From: Palsa-504 sp963806335 | Lineage (GTDB): Bacteria > Actinomycetota > Actinomycetes > Streptosporangiales > Streptosporangiaceae | DNA: 64,000 nt | Assembly (NCBI GenBank): GCA_963806335.1 | Contig: CAWDXO010000004.1 | Location: 1 to 64,000 of the forward strand | Direction of reading: 5' to 3' | Shown: positions 23,458 to 31,657 of the stretch, piece by piece | How positions within the stretch are numbered: the first letter of the stretch is position 1 | How the letters are laid out: each line of letters opens with the position of its first letter | The notes under the pieces: generated by a model | Seen by the model: the letters and a program-made list of their open reading frames with translations, nothing else | Told to the model about the DNA's origin: nothing | The model's database searches: none | Translations under genes and position numbers: made by a program

Positions 23458-24273
23458 GTGGCGATCTGGATGCCGGTTGAGCCTGAGGCCAACGAGCTGC
23501 TGACCCGCAGCCCGCTGGCCCTGCTGATCGCCATGCTGCTTGACCAGCAGGTGCCGCTCGAGCGCGCCTTCAGCGCGCCGCTTGACCTGGTGCGGCGGCT
23601 CGGCCACGAACCGACCGCCGCTGAGCTCGCGGAATTCGACCCGGACGCGCTCGCCTTCATTTTCTCCGAACGGCCGGCCCTGCATCGCTACCCGAAGGCG
23701 ATGGCGTCGCGCGTTCAGGACCTGGCGCGGCTGCTCATGGAGGACTACGACGGCGACGCCGCGCGGGTGTGGTCGACCGCGGGGTCGGGCGCCGAGCTGC
23801 TGAAGCGGGTGGCAGCGCTGCCGGGGTTCGGGGCCCAGAAGGCGCAGATCTTCGTGGCCCTGCTCGGCAAGCAGCTCGGGGTGCGGCCGCCCGGGTGGCA
23901 GGAGGCGGCAGGCCCGTTCGGGGCTGACGGCGCGCGTTTCTCGGTGGCGGACATCACCGATGAGGAGTCGCTGGGCCAGGTGCGATCTCACAAGCAGGCG
24001 ATGAAAGCCGCCGCCAAGGCCAAGGCGGCCGGCGACGCTCCGTCGTTAGCGTCCCCGGAATGGTATGAAACCGGGCTTCCAGCACGCCCGGGTGTGCTGA
24101 AACCCGGGTTTCATCACGCCGCGGACCTATCAGCGGCCCTGACGCTTCGGCGGGCTAGTGACGCCGCGACCTGCCGGCGCCCCGGGCGCTTCGGCGGGCT
24201 AGATAGTCGTGGGGAGGTCTCCGGACAGGAGCTGCTGGGGGGTCTGGGTGAAGGTGTACTGGGCGGGGGCTGA
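23458..24273 (+). CDS. HhH-GPD-type base-excision repair protein with run-on C-terminus
   Basis: A 271-aa frame starting at GTG 23458 with GGGAGG about 8 nt upstream. Residues 1-195 match the short actinobacterial HhH-GPD family: LLTRSPLALLIAMLLDQQVP, FDPDALAFIFSERPALHRYP and the helix-hairpin-helix LPGFGAQKAQIF (about 121-132). Relatives end shortly after the KAAAKAKAAGD segment. Here the frame continues about 75 residues through palindromic repeat copy B and across the antisense histidine-phosphatase remnant, ending in low-complexity Gly-rich sequence. Loss of the original stop by repeat insertion is the simplest explanation. Confidence 0.8.
   Translation: MAIWMPVEPEANELLTRSPLALLIAMLLDQQVPLERAFSAPLDLVRRLGHEPTAAELAEFDPDALAFIFSERPALHRYPKAMASRVQDLARLLMEDYDGDAARVWSTAGSGAELLKRVAALPGFGAQKAQIFVALLGKQLGVRPPGWQEAAGPFGADGARFSVADITDEESLGQVRSHKQAMKAAAKAKAAGDAPSLASPEWYETGLPARPGVLKPGFHHAADLSAALTLRRASDAATCRRPGRFGGLDSRGEVSGQELLGGLGEGVLGGG
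24065..24114. repeat. 50-bp palindromic repeat, copy B
   Basis: The left arm starting ATGAAACCGGGCTTCC (24065-24085), 8-nt loop and right arm starting GTGCTGAAACCCGGG (24094-24114) form a near-perfect hairpin. Layout and sequence match copies A and C. This copy lies inside the 3' extension of the HhH-GPD frame. Both strands open with ATGAAACC, reading MKPGFQH. Confidence 0.85.
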
Positions 24274-24578
24274 TCCGGGGACCAGGGTAAACGTCCAGAT
24301 TACGTCGAAGCGGTCGCCCGGCCAGCCTCCCCTCCACACTCGCCACAGGCGAGCACGGATTGTCGTGTTCCCATCCACCCGGATACTGGCTCACGACCCA
24401 GCACTGGGGTTCCTCCCCTCGGCTAGGCGGAGACGAGCGCCCCCCCCCCCAAGGGCGGGCCAGGCACGGGCGGGGTCTGCCCTGGGGCGGTGGGCGGCGG
24501 ATCAGCCGGCTTTTCACCGTGGCGGATGATGTAAATAATTTCCGGCGGCGCGGTCGCTCTTGGTGCTGGCTGGCTCAT
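24199..24578 (-). pseudogene. Histidine phosphatase family remnant
   Basis: The start MSQPAPRATAPPEIIYIIRHGEKPA (ATG 24578) has the RHG phosphohistidine motif of the branch carrying RHGEKP. It degenerates into Pro/Gly-rich sequence at an 11-base C run (24440-24450). A separate frame near the other end reads GDRFDVIWTFTLVPGSAPAQ and ends LSGDLPTTI at the TAG 24199-24201, the typical C-terminus of the same family. The catalytic middle (about 100 or more residues) has been replaced by about 130 bp of unrelated sequence, so the gene is broken. Confidence 0.7.
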
Positions 24579-24705
24579 TCGTATCCCCCTCGAGAAGTCC
24601 CGGCACGGTATGCGTCCCGGCTCAGGCCTATTGTGCCGGTACGGGCCGCGATCATGAATACTTGGGCGGGTACGGGCCACCCGTCATAGCAGGAAACGCG
24701 AGACC

Positions 24706-25689
24706 ATGACCAGCCGTCAGCCGGAAACCGAGCCGCCGCGGGCCGCGGGTGGCGCGCAGACGCCAGGTTCCGGGGAACGCCAGGCTCAGCGTCTCCTGCT
24801 GGCGCGGCTGCTGCCGCTGGCGCTGCTGATCATCCTGGGGCTGGCCGGGCTGCGCGGGGTGGTGACCAAGCCCAGCTGGGACGGGCCGCTGCATCGCGAC
24901 GGCCTGGCGATCGGCGTGGCGCTCGAGGTGGTGCTCGGCGTCCTGCTCGTGATCACGACGAGGCGTCATTCGGCGGCCCGGAACGCCGGGATCGTCGCGG
25001 TGATGACCCACGGGCCGCCGGTCAACGCGGTGGCGGCCAAGCTGCGCGGGGTGCTCATCTTCGTGCTCAGCGTGGGGATGGCCGCCGTAGCGGTGATCAC
25101 GATCATCGGCCTGCACCTGCGCCTGTTCACGAAAAAGCCCCGGCTCCGGCCGAACCCCGGCCGGACGAGGCCGGCACCCACGATCACGCCCTCGCGCGGA
25201 TTGGCGTCGAGCTCGACATTTCACCTGCCGCTGGCCGCACTGCTGTACGCCCTGCTTATAGCGCTGCTCCTGGCCGGGATCGCGATCAGCATCTGGTACG
25301 CGAGGCGGCTGCGGCCGCCGGTCAAGCCGACCGCGGACGACTTCATCGCCGAGGACTCGGAGAACCTGCGGGACGCGGTCGAGTCGGGGCGGTCGGCGCT
25401 GCGCACCCTCGATGACGCGCGCGCCGCCATCATCGCGTGTTACGTAGCGATGGAGAACAGCCTGGCCGAACGCGGCGCGGCCCGCGCCGTCGCCGGCACG
25501 CCCGACGAGCTGCTGGCGCGCGCCACGGAAGCCGGCATCACCCGCGGCACCGCCGCCGCCCGGCTGACCGCGCTGTTCTACGAGGCCCGGTTCTCCAGTC
25601 ACCCGCTGGACCGCGCCCAGCGCGACGCGGCGGCCCAGGCGCTCGACGAGCTCGCCGGCGCGCTAGCCGAAACCGGGGCGGGCGGATGA
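24706..25689 (+). CDS. DUF4129-containing membrane protein
   Basis: A 327-aa protein with about four transmembrane segments (LARLLPLALLIILGLAG; LAIGVALEVVLGVLLVIT; VLIFVLSVGMAAVAVITIIG; PLAALLYALLIALLLAGIAI) and a C-terminal DUF4129 domain (DDARAAIIACYVAMENSLAE, then GTPDELLARATEAG). DUF4129 proteins travel with MoxR, DUF58 and transglutaminase-like genes. It is the first gene of a five-gene operon; its stop overlaps the next ATG by ATGA. Confidence 0.82.
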   Translation: MTSRQPETEPPRAAGGAQTPGSGERQAQRLLLARLLPLALLIILGLAGLRGVVTKPSWDGPLHRDGLAIGVALEVVLGVLLVITTRRHSAARNAGIVAVMTHGPPVNAVAAKLRGVLIFVLSVGMAAVAVITIIGLHLRLFTKKPRLRPNPGRTRPAPTITPSRGLASSSTFHLPLAALLYALLIALLLAGIAISIWYARRLRPPVKPTADDFIAEDSENLRDAVESGRSALRTLDDARAAIIACYVAMENSLAERGAARAVAGTPDELLARATEAGITRGTAAARLTALFYEARFSSHPLDRAQRDAAAQALDELAGALAETGAGG

Positions 25690-26255
25690 CCGGCGGCGAT
25701 TTGCGCGCCGAGGACGAGGGCGCCACGGTGAGTCCCTGGCGGGGGACGGCACCGGAACTTATCATCGCGGCGGTGCTGGTCGCCGTGACCGCCGTGGCCG
25801 GGTGGGCCATGGCCGGGTGGGCCGGGCTGGCCGTGGTGGCGGTGGCGACCGCGGCGATCGCCATGGTCGTGCTGCGCGGCCTGCTGCCGCAGCTGACGCC
25901 GGACCGGGGGAAGAAGGCCAGGGAGAAACCCACCGCCCGGACGCTGAGCGGCTACTCTCACCGCCGGTTCGTCGCGGCGACCGCGACCTCCAGCCGGCCC
26001 TTCTACGACGGCGAGCTGCGGCCGGTGCTGGAGCACCTGCTGGCCGCCCGGCTCGCAGAACGCCACGACGTTCACCTCTACCAGGATCCGGAGGCGGCCC
26101 GCAGGCTGCTGTGCCGCCATCCCCGCGACGCGGACCTGTGGGCGTGGATCGACCCGGCGACCAGACCCGAGGTCTCCGGACGCGACGCCGCCGAGGGGCG
26201 GGGTATCCCGCGGCGCACCCTGGCGCGCCTCATCAACCGATTGGAGCAGCTTTGA
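25686..26255 (+). CDS. Membrane protein of MoxR/DUF58 operon
   Basis: A 189-aa protein starting at ATG 25686 (ATGA overlap with the DUF4129 gene). Two hydrophobic helices (ELIIAAVLVAVTAVAGWAMAG and LAVVAVATAAIAMVVLRGLL) are followed by a soluble cytoplasmic domain with HRRFVAATATSSRPFYDGEL and a C-terminal DADLWAWIDPATRP segment. I do not recognise a named family. Its place between DUF4129 and MoxR makes a structural role in the same complex likely. Confidence 0.75.
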   Translation: MTGGDLRAEDEGATVSPWRGTAPELIIAAVLVAVTAVAGWAMAGWAGLAVVAVATAAIAMVVLRGLLPQLTPDRGKKAREKPTARTLSGYSHRRFVAATATSSRPFYDGELRPVLEHLLAARLAERHDVHLYQDPEAARRLLCRHPRDADLWAWIDPATRPEVSGRDAAEGRGIPRRTLARLINRLEQL

Positions 26256-27280
26256 GCGACGCGATGGCTGGGACAGAAATGGCGGCGGCGGAAGAGACCG
26301 CCCAGGCGTGCACGGCCATCCTGGACGAGCTCGAGCGCGCGGTCGTCGGCCGCCGCCGGACGCTGGAGCTGGTGCTGATCGGCATCCTGGCCGGCGGCCA
26401 CGTCCTGCTCGAAGACCTGCCCGGGCTGGGCAAGACCCTGATCGCGCGGTCGTTCGCCCGGGTGCTCGGGCTTGATTTCGCCCGCATCCAGTTCACTCCC
26501 GATCTGCTGCCCTCCGACGTGGTCGGCGCCCCGCTGTATGACCAGCGGTCGGCCGAGATGGTGTTCCGGCCCGGGCCGGTGTTCACCCAGCTGCTGCTGG
26601 CCGACGAGATCAACCGGACCCCGCCGAAAACCCAGGCGGCGCTGCTTGAGGCGATGGGCGAGAACCAGGTCAGCGTGGACGGGCAGACCCGCAGGCTGCC
26701 GGAGCCGTTCATCGTCCTGGCCACGGATAACCCGATCGAGTACGAGGGCACCTACGAGCTGCCCGAGGCGCAGCTCGACCGGTTCCTGATGCGGCTGCGG
26801 CTGGGCTACCTGACCGCGGGCGACGAGACGGCCATGCTCAGGCGCCGGGTGGACCGGGCCAGCGAGAGCGTGGAACTGGGTGCCGTCACCAGCCCGGCGG
26901 GGGTGCTCGCCATGCGGAAGTCGCTCGAGCGGGTAGAAGTGAGCCCCGACCTGCTCGACTACATCGTCGCGATCGTCACGGCGACCAGGAAGGACCCGCA
27001 GGTCCAGGTCGGCGCCAGCCCGCGCGGCGGGCTCGCGCTGGTGCAGCTGGCCCGCGGCCAGGCCGTGCTCAAGCAGCGCGACTACGTGGTCCCCGACGAC
27101 ATCAAGCAGGTGGCGGTGCCCGCGCTGGCGCACCGGGTCACCCTGCGGCCCGAGCTGTGGGTCCGGCAGGTCTCCTCCGATGACGTCGTGGCCAAGCTCC
27201 TCTCCGCCGTGCCCACCCCGAAAACCGATCCGGCCGCGCGGGCGAGCGGCCGCGAGCAGGCCCCGGCGGTCACCGGCTGA
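26252..27280 (+). CDS. MoxR-type AAA+ ATPase
   Basis: A 342-aa MoxR ATPase. TTG 26252 overlaps the previous stop (TTGA) and has GGAG five bases upstream; ATG 26264 is an alternative. Walker A is EDLPGLGKTLIARSF and Walker B LLLADEINRTPPKTQAALLEAM. Sensor 1 lies in FIVLATDNPIEYEG and the arginine finger region in LPEAQLDRFLMRL. MoxR proteins act as chaperones for metal or vWA-domain partners. The DUF58 gene follows with a one-base TGATG overlap, the classic MoxR-DUF58 pair. Confidence 0.92.
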   Translation: MSDAMAGTEMAAAEETAQACTAILDELERAVVGRRRTLELVLIGILAGGHVLLEDLPGLGKTLIARSFARVLGLDFARIQFTPDLLPSDVVGAPLYDQRSAEMVFRPGPVFTQLLLADEINRTPPKTQAALLEAMGENQVSVDGQTRRLPEPFIVLATDNPIEYEGTYELPEAQLDRFLMRLRLGYLTAGDETAMLRRRVDRASESVELGAVTSPAGVLAMRKSLERVEVSPDLLDYIVAIVTATRKDPQVQVGASPRGGLALVQLARGQAVLKQRDYVVPDDIKQVAVPALAHRVTLRPELWVRQVSSDDVVAKLLSAVPTPKTDPAARASGREQAPAVTG

Positions 27281-28599
27281 TGTCCGATCCGATTATCCCG
27301 AACGACCCGTTGCTCCGCGTCGCCGGCCGCGACCTCGACCTGCACTGGCGATCGTCGCGGCATGCCCGGCGGCTGCTCACGCTGGGGCTGTTCGGCGTGT
27401 TCGTCGCCACGCTGGCCCGGCGCCCCGAGTTCGCCGGGGTCGCAGCCCCGGCGTTCCTGCTGCTCGCGGCCGGGCGGGTGCAGCGGCGGCCGCGCCGCGT
27501 CAGCGTCCGGGTCCGGCCGAGCTCCCGCCGGGCCTTCGAGGGCGAGCTGGTGGCCATCGACGTGGCCGCGGAGGATGGCCAGGCCGGGCTGGCACAGAAC
27601 TCGGTGCGGTACACGTGGCATCCGGGACCGGAAATCGGCTCGGTCGGCGCCACGGACGCCGACGGGCCGCGGGCCCGCTTCACCTTCACCCCCGAACGCT
27701 GGGGCCGGCGGGAGATCGGCACCATCGACGTGGTGCTGCGCGACCGCTGGCGGCTGGCCGAAGGACACGCGACGGTGACCCTGCCCCGGCTCGACTGCTA
27801 CCCGGCCCCGGCGCAGCAGCGGACCAGGGTGGTCCTCAGGCAGCTGCCGAACCGGCTCGGCGAGCACCAGGCCCGGACCTTCGGCGATGGCATCGAGTTC
27901 TTCGGCGTGCGCGAGTACGTGCCGGGCGACCGGCAGCGCAGCATCAACTGGGCGGCCAGCACCCGGCGCGGGCGGCTGCAGGTGAACACCTTCGCCGCCG
28001 AACGATCGCAGGACGTGGTGGTACTCGCCGACGTCACCTCCGACGTCGGCGAGCCCGGATCCTCGGCCACCGATCTCGCGCTGCGCGGCGCGGCCGCCGG
28101 GGCCCGCGCCTACCTGGAGGCCAGGGACCGGGTGGGCGTGATCACCTACCAGTGGGGCGGCGCGAGCTGGCTGGTGCCCCGGCTCGGCCGGCGGCAGCTG
28201 TACCGGATCATCGACTCGATGCTGGCCAGCCCGGTGCTAGCCGACACGGGGGGTTACACCCGCGGCGCGAGCTTCCGCAGGCTGCCGCGGGCCGCCCTGC
28301 CACCCGGCGCGCTGGTGGTGGTGTTCAGCCCGCTGCTGGACCAGCGGTTCGTCGAGGCGCTGCGGGACATGCGGGAGCGCGGCTTCACCATGCTGGTGGT
28401 GGACGTGCTCAACGCGCAGCCGCCGGCCAGGCGGCGCAGCGAGGACCGGATGGCCAGGCAAATCTGGCGGATGGAGCAAGAGGCGATCAGGTTCTCGCTG
28501 AGCCAGCTCGGCATCCCCGTCGTGCACTGGGACGGCGTGGAGTCCCTGGACCTGCCGCTGGCCGGCCACACCCGCCGCCCGCTGGCGGCCCGCCGGTGA
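27280..28599 (+). CDS. DUF58 domain protein
   Basis: A 439-aa protein. A hydrophobic hairpin near the N-terminus (LLTLGLFGVFVATLA; FAGVAAPAFLLLAAG) precedes an Ig-like strand region and then the DUF58 signature FFGVREYVPGDRQRSINWAAS (about residues 207-227). After that comes a vWA-like domain (VVVLADVTSDVG) whose metal-site Ser residues are partly replaced. DUF58 proteins work with MoxR ATPases in envelope-linked functions that are still poorly defined. Its stop overlaps the GTG of the next gene (GTGA). Confidence 0.9.
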   Translation: MSDPIIPNDPLLRVAGRDLDLHWRSSRHARRLLTLGLFGVFVATLARRPEFAGVAAPAFLLLAAGRVQRRPRRVSVRVRPSSRRAFEGELVAIDVAAEDGQAGLAQNSVRYTWHPGPEIGSVGATDADGPRARFTFTPERWGRREIGTIDVVLRDRWRLAEGHATVTLPRLDCYPAPAQQRTRVVLRQLPNRLGEHQARTFGDGIEFFGVREYVPGDRQRSINWAASTRRGRLQVNTFAAERSQDVVVLADVTSDVGEPGSSATDLALRGAAAGARAYLEARDRVGVITYQWGGASWLVPRLGRRQLYRIIDSMLASPVLADTGGYTRGASFRRLPRAALPPGALVVVFSPLLDQRFVEALRDMRERGFTMLVVDVLNAQPPARRRSEDRMARQIWRMEQEAIRFSLSQLGIPVVHWDGVESLDLPLAGHTRRPLAARR

Positions 28600-28685
28600 C
28601 CGGCGGCCCGCCGGTGACCGGCCGCTCGCCGGTGACCGGCCGCTCGCCGGTGACCGGCCGCTCGCCGGTGACCGGCGCCAGGCGG
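28596..28685 (+). repeat. 18-bp tandem repeat, five units
   Basis: Five units of GTGACCGGCCGCTCGCCG-like sequence; units 2-4 are identical and units 1 and 5 diverge at their 3' half. They encode VTG-GPP, three VTG-RSP and VTG-ARR at the N-terminus of the membrane protein. Because each unit begins with GTG, any of the five could start translation. Confidence 0.85.
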
Positions 28686-29245
28686 GGCGCCGCGAGCCTG
28701 CTGGGGGCGGCTGCGCTGGGAGCGGGCTGCGTGGCGTGGGCGGTCGCGCCGCCGGTGCATAAGGACTGGGCGGGCTTCGCGCTTTTCCTCGCGATCGTGG
28801 GGGTAGCCGGGGGCGCGCTGCGGCTCGCGCTGGCCGGGGTTCCGGTGCCGGAGGACAGCTACCTGCTGCCCGCGCCGTTGCGCGCCGGGCTCAGTGTCCT
28901 GGCGACCCTGCGCCTGTTGCCCTGGGAGGAGGGCGCGGTCATCGCCATCGTGTGGCTGGAGGTGCTGCACCCGGCCCGGCCATGGCACACGGCGGTCCTC
29001 GGGGCCGCGCTGATCGCGTACCTGCTCGCCACGCACCTGGCCGAGTCCGACGCCTCACCCCGCGCGCTGCGGCCGCAGGTCCGGGTCCTGGCCGCCGGCG
29101 CGGTCCTGCTCGCGCTCGGCGCCGCGGCCGGGATGCTCCCCGCGGCCGGCCCGGGGCCGGCTCGGCCCTGCTGCGGCTGGTGGCGGCGGGCGCGCTCATC
29201 GCCGCGGCCGGCCTCGTCCTGCCCCAGGTGGCCCGGGATCGGTGA
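28596..29245 (+). pseudogene. Membrane protein with hexapeptide repeats, single-base frameshift near 3' end
   Basis: GTG 28596 overlaps the DUF58 stop. The N-terminus is five tandem VTG-x-x-x hexapeptides (VTGRSP). Hydrophobic segments follow (LLGAAALGAGCVAWAVA; FALFLAIVGVAGGALRLALAG; AVLGAALIAYLLATHLAE; VLAAGAVLLALGAAAGML). At about 29150-29160 (a G/C run, CCCGGGGCCGGC) the frame shifts. Adding one G restores GSALLRLVAAGALIAAAGLVLP as a last helix and stop at 29243. The shift is therefore one lost base, either real or a sequencing error. Without it the frame would run through repeat copy C to 29456. Confidence 0.7.
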
Positions 29246-29250
29246 GCGCA

Positions 29251-29300
29251 GTGAAAGCCCGGGTTCAGCACACTGGGACGTGCTGAAAGCCCGGTTTCAT
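29251..29300. repeat. 50-bp palindromic repeat, copy C
   Basis: Left arm starting GTGAAAGCCCGGGTTC (29251-29271), 8-nt loop ACTGGGAC and right arm starting GTGCTGAAAGCCCGG (29280-29300). It has the same length and layout as copies A and B. It begins 6 bp after the repaired stop of the MoxR/DUF58 operon, where a hairpin could end transcription, though no U-tract follows. Confidence 0.85.
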
Positions 29301-29392
29301 TACAAGCCGAGGCTTCTGGGGGGGACGGGTTACGAGCGGGGGTGGTTGGCGGGAAGATGGGGGTTCACGCGGAACACGGAAGGGCAAGAGCG

Positions 29393-30235
29393 ATGGCTGA
29401 TATCGTCCGGGCCGGGCTTATCCAGCAGCGCTGGACCGGGGACAAGGACTCGATGATCGAGGCGGCGGTGAGCCATATCCAGACGGCTGCCTCGGCCGGC
29501 GCGCAGGTGGTCTGCCTCCAGGAGCTGTTCTACGGGCCTTACTTCTGCCAGGTCCAGGACGCCGACTACTACTCCTACACCGAGGCCATCCCCGACGGGC
29601 CTACCACCCGGCGGCTGCAGGACGTAGCGCGCCAGCACAGCATCGTGATCGTCGCGCCGATGTACGAGGAAGAGCACCCCGGCGTCTACTACAACACCGC
29701 CGCGGTGATCGACGCCGACGGCAGCTACCTCGGCAAGTACCGCAAGACCCACCTGCCGCAGGTGAAGGGCTTCTGGGAGAAGTTCTACTTCCGGCCGGGC
29801 AACCTCGGCTACCCGGTCTTCGACACCGCGGCCGGCCGGATCGGCGTGTACATCTGCTACGACCGGCACTTCCCGGAGGGCTGGCGGGCGCTCGGCCTGG
29901 CCGGCGCCCGGATCGTGTTCAACCCGTCGGCGACCAGCCGCGGCCTGTCCCAGTACCTGTGGCGGCTCGAGCAGCCCGCCGCCGCGGTCGCCAACGAGTA
30001 CTTCGTCGGCGCGATCAACCGGGTCGGCATCGAGCCGCTCGGCGACAACGACTTCTACGGCCAGACCTACTTCGCGGATCCGCGAGGCCAGCTCGTCGGC
30101 GACGCCGCCGCCGACGACAAGGACGAGGTGCTGGTGCGTGACCTGGACATGGAACAGCTCGCCGAGGTCAGGAACCTGTGGCAGTTCTACCGCGACCGCC
30201 GCCCCGACCAGTACGGATCCCTGGTCCAGCCATGA
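29393..30235 (+). CDS. Nitrilase-superfamily amidohydrolase (beta-ureidopropionase / N-carbamoylputrescine amidase-like)
   Basis: A 280-aa carbon-nitrogen hydrolase; ATG 29393 (MADIVRAGLIQQRW) fits the family start. The catalytic Glu-Lys-Cys triad is visible in VCLQELFYGPYF, YRKTHLPQVKGFWEKFYF and GVYICYDRHFPEGWR. It hydrolyses N-carbamoyl amines or N-carbamoyl-beta-amino acids. The next gene, a dihydropyrimidinase-like enzyme, overlaps by ATGA. Together they would open a cyclic ureide and remove the carbamoyl group, as in reductive pyrimidine or hydantoin breakdown. Confidence 0.92.
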   Translation: MADIVRAGLIQQRWTGDKDSMIEAAVSHIQTAASAGAQVVCLQELFYGPYFCQVQDADYYSYTEAIPDGPTTRRLQDVARQHSIVIVAPMYEEEHPGVYYNTAAVIDADGSYLGKYRKTHLPQVKGFWEKFYFRPGNLGYPVFDTAAGRIGVYICYDRHFPEGWRALGLAGARIVFNPSATSRGLSQYLWRLEQPAAAVANEYFVGAINRVGIEPLGDNDFYGQTYFADPRGQLVGDAAADDKDEVLVRDLDMEQLAEVRNLWQFYRDRRPDQYGSLVQP

Positions 30236-31629
30236 CGATACTGATCACCGGCGGCACGGTGGTGACGGCGTCCGGCGCGCAGGACGCCGACGTGCTCGTC
30301 GAGGGCGAGAAGATCGCCATGGTACTGGCCCGGCGGCCGGGCCTCGCGGTCAGCATGGCCGCGGACCGGGTCATCGACGCGACGGGCAAGTACGTGCTGC
30401 CCGGCGGGATCGACGTGCACACGCACATGGAAATGCCGTTCGGCGGCACCTCCTCGGTGGACACGTTCGAGACCGGCACCCGCGCCGCGGCCTGGGGCGG
30501 CACGACCACCATCGTTGACTTCGCCGTCCAGGCCAAGGGCACCTCGCTGCTCGCCACCCTGGACAAATGGCACGCCAAGGCGGACGGCAACTGCGCGATC
30601 GACTACGGCTTCCACATGATCGTCTCCGACGTCAACGACACCACGCTGAAGGAGATGGACGCCTGCATCGCGGCCGGGGTGAACAGCTTCAAGATGTTCA
30701 TGGCCTACCCTGGCGTGTTCTACGCGACGGACGGCGAGATCCTGCTCGCCATGCAGCAGGCCGCCCGCAGCGGCGCGACGGTAATGATGCACGCGGAGAA
30801 CGGCATCGCCATCGACCAGCTGGTCGCGCAGGCGCTCGCGGCCGGCCGCACCGAGCCGGTGAACCACGGCCTGACCCGCCCGCCCGAGCTCGAGGGCGAG
30901 GCCACCGCGCGGGCGATCACGCTGGCCAAGGTGGCCAACTGCCCGCTGTACATCGTGCACCTGTCGGCCAGCCACGCACTCGAGGCGGTCGCCGGCGCGC
31001 GTGATGCGGGGCAGAACGTGTTCGCCGAGACCTGCCCGCAGTACCTGTACCTGTCCCTGGACGACCTGGCCCGGCCGGGTTTCGAGGGGGCTAAGTTCGT
31101 CGCCTCGCCGCCGCTGCGGCCCAAGGAGCACCAGGACTCGCTGTGGCGCGGCCTGCGGACCAATGACCTGTCCGTGGTGTCGACCGACCACTGCCCGTTC
31201 TGCTTCAAGGACCAAAAGGAGCTGGGCCGGGGGGACTTCTCCAAGATCCCCAACGGCATGCCGGGCGTCGAGCACCGGATGGACCTGCTGCACGCCGGCG
31301 TGGTGGCGGGCCAGCTCACCCTGCCGCGCTGGGTGGAGGTCGCGTCCACCACGCCGGCCAGGATGTTCGGCCTGTACCCGCGCAAGGGCGTGATCGCGGC
31401 CGGCTCCGATGCCGACATCGTGATCTACGACCCGCACGCGCGGCAGACGCTGTCGGCGGCGACCCACCACATGAACGTGGACTACTCCGCCTACGAGGGC
31501 ATGGAGATCACCGGCCGGGTCGTCATCACTCTGTGCCGCGGCCGCGTGGTGATCGATGACGGCACCTACCAGGGCAACCCCGGGTATGGCACGTTCCTCC
31601 CCCGCGGGCTGAATCAGTATCTGCTGTAA
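30232..31629 (+). CDS. hydA: Dihydropyrimidinase / D-hydantoinase
   Basis: A 465-aa amidohydrolase that opens the ring of dihydropyrimidines or 5-substituted hydantoins. Metal ligands are present: GGIDVHTHMEMPF, the carboxylated Lys in NSFKMFMAYPGVF, His in VMMHAENG, His in YIVHLSASH and Asp in VVSTDHCPFC. The length matches the family. The C-terminus has the small beta-sandwich (DADIVIYDP; ITGRVVITLCRGRVV). Start ATG 30232 overlaps the nitrilase stop. The F420-dependent oxidoreductase follows 28 bp downstream. Confidence 0.93.
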   Translation: MTILITGGTVVTASGAQDADVLVEGEKIAMVLARRPGLAVSMAADRVIDATGKYVLPGGIDVHTHMEMPFGGTSSVDTFETGTRAAAWGGTTTIVDFAVQAKGTSLLATLDKWHAKADGNCAIDYGFHMIVSDVNDTTLKEMDACIAAGVNSFKMFMAYPGVFYATDGEILLAMQQAARSGATVMMHAENGIAIDQLVAQALAAGRTEPVNHGLTRPPELEGEATARAITLAKVANCPLYIVHLSASHALEAVAGARDAGQNVFAETCPQYLYLSLDDLARPGFEGAKFVASPPLRPKEHQDSLWRGLRTNDLSVVSTDHCPFCFKDQKELGRGDFSKIPNGMPGVEHRMDLLHAGVVAGQLTLPRWVEVASTTPARMFGLYPRKGVIAAGSDADIVIYDPHARQTLSAATHHMNVDYSAYEGMEITGRVVITLCRGRVVIDDGTYQGNPGYGTFLPRGLNQYLL

Positions 31630-31657
31630 CTGTTACCGGCGTTCGTTCGGAGGAATT

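Noticed and set aside
24579..24705. Direct repeats GGTACGGGCC upstream of the DUF4129 gene as a mobile-element end
   Set aside because: The two copies are short, G/C-rich and not linked to inverted ends or a transposase.
29246..29456. Extension of the MoxR-operon membrane protein to 29456
   Set aside because: This reading needs the frameshifted sequence, passes through repeat copy C and enters the nitrilase gene in the wrong frame. A one-base correction gives a normal C-terminus at 29245.
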